A DNA stretch of 64,000 nt from the NCBI GenBank assembly GCA_963969345.1, contig OZ017767.1, positions 5,484,739-5,548,738 on the forward strand. Reading direction: 5' to 3'. Shown piece after piece: positions 56,329 through 64,000 of the stretch. The position numbers and the translations under genes are program-made. This DNA is from Turbatrix aceti (lineage: Eukaryota > Nematoda > Chromadorea > Rhabditida > Panagrolaimidae). The first letter of the stretch is position 1; the number at the start of each line of letters is the position of its first letter. The notes under the pieces were generated by a model. It saw nothing but the letters and a program-made list of their open reading frames with translations. It did not search any database and was not told the origin of the DNA.

Positions 56329-56546
56329 GATTTCCTCCGTCTCGTTCCGTCCGCGGCATACCTGCGCTCTGCGGGAGAGGTGACGGCGAGCAGAGCCTTC
56401 TTCTTCGTGGTGCGCGACAATTACAAAGACGTGCATGCACTCGATCGATTGATTGTGATTACGCCTTCGTGCTCGGGTATTTTTGACGCGCGAGATACTT
56501 ACTCCACGTCTGATGTCGGGGACTAATCAGAATGGATTTTTGCAGG

Positions 56547-59500
56547 ATGACGGATTCGGGTGGCGGCATGCATGCCCTCAACTGTCAACCCTCGACGTCC
56601 ACCTCTCCACCACCGGTACCGGAGTCGCCGATCTCACCGAGTTCATCGTCAACGAGTAAGAATACCACGACGACGAGCAGCGTATCCCCCCCGCCATCGC
56701 TGCGCTCGCCTTCACTGACGACGACGGCCTCTACCCGGGCCAAGCTGCTCTCCGGCGTGCGGGGCGCGCCTTCGACGTCTTCGGTGCCGGCGACGCTCTC
56801 TGCGAGAGCAACCCTCCTCACGCCGTCTACCTCGCTTCCCATCAACTGCCGTGTCGTCCAGGTGCATTCGTTGACGCGGGAATCCTTCTCGATTGCTGTC
56901 GAGCAAAAGTGCCAGGTGTGGGATGTTTACCACTGCTGCTGCTCTCACCTGGGGATCACGGAGACCCGAATCATGGGCCTCGCGATGCGGAGCCCCAGCG
57001 AAGGCATCGGCAACGATAAACCCCGTCACGAGTACTTTTTCCTGCAGAACGATCAGAAGGTCTCCAAATACCTTCCCAAGCAAGCCAGGTTCTCCAAGGT
57101 TAGTTTCGGCTTATCTCAGCCCGTCATCGGATTTTTCTTGGCGTGCAGCGCATTTTTTAACATGGTAACATAACAAGCGTCGCGCGATTTTGTCATTTTT
57201 TTTCCTTCCACGCACGGCAGGCAGGTAAACGCTCTTCTCTTCCTTCCTTCCCATTTTTGATTGCAATCGGCTCGACTGGAATGCGGCCAAAATAGGAATT
57301 TTTCGTGTGGTGTGTTGCGCAGAAAAGAAAAAGAAGGGAAGAAAGATGAACGCGAGCCGCCATCGTAGAGACGTACGTCAAAGACTTGTTTTGCGGAATT
57401 TGTCGACAACGCAGGCAGCTCCGGTGTGCGATCGATCGGGCGTCATTGATTTGAGCGGGGAGAAGATGGAATTTGTCTTCTTTCACTGATAGCAACACAA
57501 AAAAGGACACAGCATTACGCGAGACGACGACGACGGGATTGCAGCAGCACCGGTGATAGCGGTGACGGCGGGGTGATGGATTGGCTACGGCGGTGGCGGC
57601 AGGGCGAGGCAGGCGACTCGGGTGATAACTGCAAATTCCAAACCACAGCGCAAACTGACTGTGTTTTTGTTTATTTTGAGACACTGAATTCTTTTGGGTT
57701 TTTTTTGACGGTGAAAAAATCTGCGAACAAATTACACACGCCAGAACGGACATTTGGACGGTTTCCGACTGATTTGGTCTGTTTTTGGAGTGATAGAGTG
57801 TGAATGAGCAACTTTGGGGGTCGGTTGATATACCTGAACGCAATTCTGAAAAAAAATTATCTATAAGCAAACTTTTTTCTGGCAAACTTGAAAGTTCTCA
57901 TCCGATTTCAGTCAACTCAGGCAGACAAAAATCGCCCGATGCTGGTACTCTACCTGCGGGTACGAGTCTTCATCGACAACCTCAGCATCGTCAAATGCGA
58001 CCGCACCCTCCACCACTACTACCTGCAGTTGCGCGAGAATCTCCTGGATCAGTGGTCCGGCTCAAACAGCGTTTCTGAAGAGCGCTGCTGGGAGCTGGCG
58101 ACTCTGGCGGTGCAAGCGGACGAGACTCCGGACCAGCAGATGACGCCTAGGCAATTTCGGGCCGAACAATACTTCCCTCTCTGGGTCATCAACATCCGAG
58201 GACTCAGCTACGTTCGCAAGAACGTAACCAAGATTGTGCGGGAGTCGCGCGCCATCTCGCCCGATGTTGCGAGGGAGCAGTTTTGCTACGAGGCTTCTCG
58301 CAGCCCCTTTGGCCTCAACTGTCATCTCTACGGCCTCAGACGGCACAAAAACGACCTCAACGACAACGCGCTCATTGGAATTACTGACAAGTGAGTTTTT
58401 GTTGATTCCGGAGATCTGATTTGGGTTTTTGACATTTTCTGGATTTTTTTGACGGGATGTATTTTTCCAGAGGCCTGGACATGTGGGACATCGGCGAAGA
58501 CGGCGAACGCATTCCTCTGCGCTGTCTGCCGTGGAACAAAATGGCCAAACTGACATTTGATCACAAGAAAATCACGATTGGTGGCGTTGACAACGCGAAA
58601 ATCTCGCTATTTGCGCAGACAGACGATAAGGCGCGGTACCTGCTCAATTTCTGCAAAGACGTGCACCAGCAACTCATCCAGATCAACCTGCACTACGCCC
58701 GGAAGCGTTCTCCCCAGAACGGCATGCCGATCGCTTGGGGCAATGAGATGGCCGTCGACGGATCGCGTCGTGTGCCTCTCGCTCAGCTTCAGACCGCTTC
58801 ACCGTCCTCTTCCGCGACCAGCGCGCAGCCGTCGCCTTCCTCTGGCATCGTGCCGTCCGGCGCGAGAAGTGCCTCGCCTCATCCATTGATGCGGGCAGTG
58901 CAGAAGTCGGCAGACAGCCTCGTTGAGGTTCCGGCTGTGGCTGCGACGACGGTTGCAGCTGATGCTGCTGAGTCCGAAGGAAGTGGCGAGCGGCAACGCG
59001 AAGGATCGCAGACAACGGCTCCTGGCGGAAAACGTGTGGGCAGCGGATGCGCGAAGGCGCTCATTGGATCGACTGCCGCTTCACAGACCGGAGGAATGAA
59101 GCCTTCCGGGCGCTATGAACAACACCAGCCAGGTGTCCGGCGAGAGCGAACTTCCCCGACGACGACGATCGACGCTGAGCAGGCAGGTGACATCGAAGCG
59201 CTCTTCAACGCTGCTTCCAGCCCGCCGCATTATCCCTTGTCCGAAGCGGATTTACCGGCTCGGGTTGCATCGAGATCGAGTGTGGTGGCGACTTCTACTT
59301 CTTCGACGACTGCTGAACGTAGGAACCACCTGGTTGCGTCGCACACGTTTGATTACACATCGCCGTCACCGACTGTGCTGGAATCGGCGTCGCGCTCGCT
59401 CCATGACCTCCACCTACAGGGCCGTCACCCGCCGGATTATTTCTCAGCGCTTCAGCAGAAGGCGACAGTGCTCCAGCCGGGAGTTGCCAGGCCTAGTGCC

Positions 59501-60600
59501 TTCCCAGTTTGGCCTGCTTCACGGCCATTGGATCAGCAACCCGTCGGGGAGCCTGTCTACAGGGGCGTGTCCGAGCCGAGGCTCAATCACGTCGTGCAGA
59601 TGCCACCGCCGCCTCCTGCTCGTCTGCTGACCAACGGTCTTCTTCCCGCGACTCCGCAGCAACAACAACAACAACAGGCGCAGGCTCAGGCCCAGGCAGA
59701 CGCAAAGAAACGCCGACGCTACACGAGCCGTTCTCCTTCGTCGCGCAGCATCAACCGCGTCAAATCGATGCCCGAGCAGCGCCTGCACGCGGCGACTGTC
59801 ATCTCATCGACGACCCAGCACTACGCCAAGAGCCCTCCGCCCTACGACCAGGCCGTGCAGCTGTCCTCTGCCTCAGCGCCTCCAACACGTAAAAATGTGC
59901 TTGAAAAACGGCACTCGACGAACGGCATTGCCCCGGAGGCGGTTAGAAATTATCCGATGCTGCAGTTCCTTATCCAAGGTGAGTTATTGGCCTGAATCTG
60001 TGCCGCCGCTTAATTTGCGCTTGACGCTTAACAATCCGTGCTTGCAGGCATGCCACAGTCCTCGGCCTCGGGTGACTCGTCCTCGACGCCTCAGGACGGC
60101 GAGCTGCAGTCTTCGTCTCTCGAGAGTCCGACGCCTTCGCCGGACGATTTTCCCTTCCTGCCCTTCGGCGCTCCGGCCTTCGGAAACAGGCATTCGGTTT
60201 CTTCGCCGCCATCCCCGCCCTTCTACTACGCCTCGCAGGCACCGATCATCTGGTCCGACGGTCACTACTCCCGCGGCGAGTACAACTTCAACGAGAACGT
60301 CCAACGCGCTCTCCTCGACGCAAACTTCCACGCGAACGGGTGGGTCTTTGCCTTTGACGACAGCTTTGCTTCTACCCACGTCTAACGCTTCTTGCTTGCT
60401 TCGCTAGTGGTTTTCTGTAAGTTGCTTTCTTTTTTTATGTTGCTTGGGCTGCTTGCTATTTTTTTCGGTTTTGGCATGGTGTTTGTGTATTTGACAGGGG
60501 TTGGTTACCCAGAGCGATTTGCAGGTTCTACCCCGGCGTACAGGACCTGAACGAGCTGCCGAAGCCGCCGCCATACCCCCAAGGCTCTCTTGTCATGTGA
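56547..60600 (+). CDS. FERM protein of the FRMD6/Expanded type with PPxY motifs
   Basis: Exons 56547-57098, 57912-58390, 58471-59978, 60048-60339 and 60525-60600 give 968 residues. The ATG at 56547 is one base after a TTTGCAG acceptor. After a Ser/Thr/Pro-rich start come FERM lobes: F1 (RVVQVHSLTRESFSIAVEQK, QVWDVYHCCCSHLGI), F2 (LVLYLRVRVFIDNLSIVKCD; YYLQLRENLLDQW; ELATLAVQADE; YFPLWVINIRGLSYVRKNV) and F3 (GLDMWDIGEDGERIPLRCLP; KLTFDHKKITIGG). The F2 words resemble FRMD6/FRMD1 and Expanded best. The long tail is disordered and carries PPDY, PPPY (SPPPYDQ) and a terminal PPPY (LPKPPPYPQG). PPxY motifs bind WW domains of Yorkie/YAP; Expanded-type FERM proteins act in Hippo signalling at the cell cortex. 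The last splice is inferred: GT at 60340, AG at 60524. Without it the protein ends at 60385. Confidence 0.8.
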
Positions 60601-61363
60601 TAACTCTGCTCAAGCTACTCCGTGTCATCGACCATCGTCCATCGACTTCCACGCTCTTACCTCAATCACGCCGTTTCACGCGGCGCTTCTTAATCTGCGC
60701 TTAATGTGTACAAATTTATGTCGCCCCGTATTTGCCCGTCAACAAATGATCCGGGGACAATCGCCTCAGCCGCCAGAAACTAATCATTGTTACAGTTTGC
60801 CACTGATATGTTTGTTAGTATACATGGATAAATTTGAAGAAAAAATTGTTTTTGTCTGTTTTGTGTTGTATCTATGTATTTAGCTTCATTTTATCATTCA
60901 CAGCGCACGAACTGGTTAACCAACCCAAAGCGTGGTTGCGGTTGTGGTTAGCGCGGCACCACCGGGAAACGGTCGCGGACGGACAAAGAAAGCCACGGCA
61001 GGCAGTGTGTTTGCGTCCGACGAGGACGGCATTTGTTTAGGCGATCATTCGTTTAGGAATCGGCTCTAAAGCTCACGCGCACCGGCGGCTTTGGATTCTC
61101 GGCCGGAAGAAGGATGGGGGAGACGCAGCAGATCAGCTGAAAACCAACAGACGGATGAGTAAGATTTCAGCAACCCGGACGTCAGCCAGCCACGCACGCC
61201 GCACGATCAACATCCGTCTGGAGGAGGCTGGCTGCGGGTGTCGACATGTATCCAAGCAGTTTTATTAGTTTCACTCTCTTTCGCGCAGAAAACAAAGGGG
61301 GATAGGCGGGGCCATAACCGAGGACGGACGGAGGGGTTAGTGGGCGCGCCAAAGCAAGCGGGG
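60601..61363. other. FERM gene 3' region and carrier gene 3' region
   Basis: A non-coding stretch between two convergent genes. A GATAAATTTG word near 60828 may be the FERM poly(A) region. No supported coding segment. Confidence 0.5.
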
Positions 61364-63072
61364 CTACAAAAACCTGCAGCCGTGAATCATGGGGTCGATG
61401 TACGTGGAACCAGCCTCCGGTAGGAAGAAAAGGTACGGGTTCCAGAGATCGTTCAGCGTTACGTAGCGACCGGAGCACGACGGCGGATGCTGTCGGACGT
61501 CACAAGCAACGTACTTGTGGCTGTGCGAATCCAGCGCCTTGTCCAGCATTTTGAAATCCAGGAGCAGCCTGTATGTCCATTCTACGGTGAAGAAGGTCGC
61601 CGCGTTGGACGGAAACGCGCGGAGCATCGTTGAGCTGAGGCCGCAGAAGAAGGAGCGCGTGCCATGCTCTGCGTATGTTTGCCGGATGACGTCAAGATAC
61701 GAATTGTAGTGACTGGAAGCCTGGAAACGCGTCTTGATCACGTCTGTCGGGTAGTTGAACAGCCAAGAGAGCATGCCCGCACCGCCTGAAAAAAAAAGAT
61801 GCGTTGAGACGTACTTTCAATGACAAAAAACAAGCTCACCTCCTGCCAACAGCAGCTGAGTCGACGACAACGCCTCCATCGTGCCGTCCACGCTCATTCG
61901 TCTCGCCATGAATTCATAACTCGCAAAATAGATGCCAAAAGCGGGAACATCTCGCAGCTGGGTCGCGAGCATCCCTCTGAACAGCGATCGATATCCGCGT
62001 TCGCGAATCATAAATCTCAGGCAGTGGTAGGGACTTTTGTAGCGAGCGTGCGCGTCGTCGCTTTGCAACTGTATTCGGAGTTTGAGCATTTCTGTGGGAG
62101 CCGCGATGAAGGATTGAGCGAAGCCGGCTGCCGAGCCGGCCATGAAGTGTGTTAGCAGGGAGTCCTCGTTTGACAGGTGTTTGACGACGTTGCCGTGCAC
62201 GCCGAAGACGATCGCGTTGACGAATGTAAGCGACGCCAGGGGACTCGACATGCCTGGAACAACATTTTATTTTCTGGCTTTGTTTGGAGCCTAATTGACA
62301 AGGCAGTAATCAATTCAATTTTATTTTTCGTTGAAGTGCATTTTTTGTCTTTTGGCCTAATTTTGTATGATTGTGAGATTGTGATGAGTTTTGCGCACTT
62401 CCGATTGCATGTGCATGAGAAAATCCAAAAAAACCCCGCCATGTCGGCTTGGATTCTCGGCAAGGTTGGTTGTCAACGAAAATCTCCAAATCATCCATGC
62501 AAAGACGCCGCTTGTCTCTTACAACAAACAACTTCGTCTGACACTCGGAAGATGACGACTTCGTGATTCGCTTCGTGATCGACGGTCGTCGGGGCGACGT
62601 GCCCCATCGCAGCGACGATTTACGATCATCGCCGACAACTTTTGATTAATGAATAGCCGTATAATTGTCGCCCAAAATGCGTGCGCTTGATGAAAAGCGA
62701 TCCAAAACAAGAGACAGACGTTGCGCAGCGCTGCGGCATGATCGTATCAGTCCGCGTGGTTGAAAGATTTGCTATTGATTACATAGCTCCGCGCGATCGA
62801 CCCTTGGTTCATTGACTCACCTTTGTAAAGACCCCGGAAGTGTTCATGCTTGATGATAGAGGTGAAACAGTGCCAGGTGCCGCGGTAGAGCCCATTCTGC
62901 GTCTGGAGACGGACTTTGATGGTGTCGAGGGGATGGCCTGCAAGGACCCCGGAGGCACCTGAAAGCCAAAGAAATAAAATCGAGTGAAAAATATTCAAAG
63001 GAATCCAGGTGTCGTCAGGTGACGAAACGCACCCCCAAAACAACCGGCTATGAAGTCTGTGCCTAGATCCAT
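61364..63072 (-). CDS. Mitochondrial carrier, SLC25A45/47/48-like
   Basis: Exons (complement) 63033-63072, 62821-62958, 61840-62253 and 61364-61785 give 337 residues. The tiny first exon (MDLGTDFIAGCFG) starts the first helix; the junctions fall in Gly codons. Three carrier repeats are visible, with signatures GHPLDTIKVRLQ (repeat 1), AAPTEMLKLRIQLQS (repeat 2, with Thr-Glu replacing the usual Asp) and NYPTDVIKTRFQ (repeat 3). The G-M-S-x-P-L-A-S block after repeat 1 (GMSSPLASLTFVNAIVFGV) and LRDVPAFGIYFASYEFMARR match the SLC25A45/47/48 group best; SLC25A20/29 is the next alternative. Substrates of this group include amino-acid derivatives and choline-related compounds, but the substrate here is unknown. 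After repeat 3 there is an unusual extra tail of about 65 residues (AGSTYIDPMIHGCRFL end). Confidence 0.85.
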
Positions 63073-64000
63073 GACCCGGGTTTACGCCTTCGCAGAAGCG
63101 CAGGCGTAAGAGCAGCGGGATGACCTCTCCACTCGCACAGATCCTCCCCAACAGTCGCGTTGCTTGTAGTAGCCTCAGAGCAGCGACGAAGGGTGTTGAG
63201 CATCTGGAGGACACGCGTGAGCCAGTAGAACAAGACGGAAAACCCGTGACAGTATCTTCTGTCGTTGGTTGTATCGACAATTCAACTTTTCTATCTCTCT
63301 CTCTATCTGTCTTGCGTCCGTCAGTTCGACGGCGGCGGCGAAGACCGTGTAGATCGAGAGCACCAGCAGTAGCAGTAGCAGCCACGCACAGCCAGCAGAA
63401 CCTGTTGTCCAGTAGCGGTTGGTTCTGTTGTCGTTATCAGGCTGTCTATCATCATCCGTCACCGTTGTCACCGTTACCACAATCAATCCCCCCCTGCGCA
63501 GTACCCCTGCGCAGGAGGATGGAAACGGGGTGGGCTCTCCTCTCCACGCTTATTGCTCTGTCCCGCCCTCGCACTTTGCTCGGCCGCGGTCGACCGCGGT
63601 CGGCCGAGGATCTGACGATCTGACTGACGTTCGTCAGTCTGACGATGGTGTTGTCGACCTTTGCAGAGGTTTTTGGAAATCACAAAAGTGCAAAACAGGG
63701 TTCGGAAAAGCCCGGCCAGCGCCAGAAGCAGCAAGGTCATTGATGCGAACCTGGGGATCATGGATCGATCATCCATCAGCCCAGCCAACCCAGCGGACTT
63801 CCGTCTTATTTCTGGACATACACAACAAGTTGCCTGCCGCGACCAACTTTCTTTAAAAACATGAGATCAACCGTGACGCAAAAAATAACAAGTGTGGGCT
63901 CATTTGATCTATTTTTACAGACCTGCGATCAAAAACCTCTAGAAAAAACGTCACTGCATACAAAACTAAGAAATTAGCAAGCCAGAAGCGCACCAGTCAA
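63073..64000. other. Carrier upstream region to window end
   Basis: No gene is supported. Open frames on both strands near 63120-63860 are short and lack features. A GCAGTAGCAG-type array lies near 63364-63384. Confidence 0.45.

Larger units (their letters stand above)
50558..56546. other. 6 kb gene-poor region upstream of the FERM gene
   Basis: No gene is supported in nearly 6 kb. Open frames such as 53496-54143 and 54145-54861 are long but composed of low-complexity Cys/Leu/Phe-rich or Arg-rich sequence with no domain. 51500-53250 is AT-rich; 53300-54900 is GC-richer with CpG words and a CCTTTT microsatellite at 53856-53880. A GCGGTA hexamer array lies at 56305-56328. Just upstream of the next gene a GGATTTTTGCAG acceptor ends at 56545. 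The length is exceptional for this compact window and could hold regulatory elements, an outron or undetected non-coding exons. Confidence 0.5.

Noticed and set aside
1..64000. tRNA genes
   Set aside because: GGTTCGA-type words occur (for example near 29823 and 37222) but none lies in a cloverleaf-compatible context with A- and B-box spacing.

Overview
This is eukaryotic genomic DNA, most likely from a nematode. Genes are split by many short introns (43-60 bp is common) ending in T-rich TTTTCAG or TTTTTAG. Several families are nematode-typical: a transthyretin-like secreted protein, a triple-ShKT secreted protein and a CX-module-like membrane protein. The conserved genes also match animal families: METTL13, ADCK1, CHMP5, PP4 regulatory subunit 3, BTBD9, SAP18, SKA1, THUMPD1, TFIIA-L, LPGAT1, RRP15, RBM19/RBD-1, QPCT, TIMM50, GT43 and SLC25A45/47/48. 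No rRNA, tRNA, CRISPR or bacterial operon signal was seen. Exon models were built by hand from splice consensus, reading-frame continuity and remembered family sequences. No search was run.

Layout: 1-8.5 kb holds the 3' part of METTL13 (+), a transthyretin-like gene (+), a divergent Rab GTPase (-), a 2.5 kb spacer and a CX-module-like membrane protein (+). From 8.5 to 25.5 kb genes are packed: ADCK1 (+), CHMP5 (-) head to head with PP4R3/SMK-1 (+), BTBD9 (-), SAP18 (-) head to head with SKA1 (+), a chromodomain-like small protein (+), a RING-like protein (-), and THUMPD1 (-) head to head with TFIIA-L (+). From 26.6 to 28.8 kb is an LPGAT1-type acyltransferase (+). From 29.1 to 31.4 kb is a near-perfect 2.2 kb inverted repeat (about 690 bp arms) with no host gene inside. 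From 33.0 to 34.6 kb is a neuropeptide precursor of the prohormone-4/IDLSRF type (+). A possible tiny gene, a ShKT protein, RRP15 and a secreted orphan follow on the minus strand, then RBD-1/RBM19 (+) and QPCT (-) tail to tail. TIMM50 (-) is head to head with an orphan (+), followed by two tandem GT43 glucuronosyltransferase-like genes (-). A gene-poor 6 kb stretch (50.6-56.5 kb) precedes a FERM protein resembling FRMD6/Expanded with PPxY motifs (+). An SLC25A45/47/48-like mitochondrial carrier (-) closes the window.

The genes do not form one pathway; most are housekeeping functions (rRNA processing, mitochondrial import and carriers, ESCRT, splicing/transcription, kinetochore). The points worth a second look are the long inverted repeat, a dispersed GTTCG-rich palindromic element in introns, the Rab with Leu in place of the catalytic Gln, the IDLSRF-type prohormone with its own N-terminal peptide, the shortened RBD-1, and the PPxY-bearing FERM protein.
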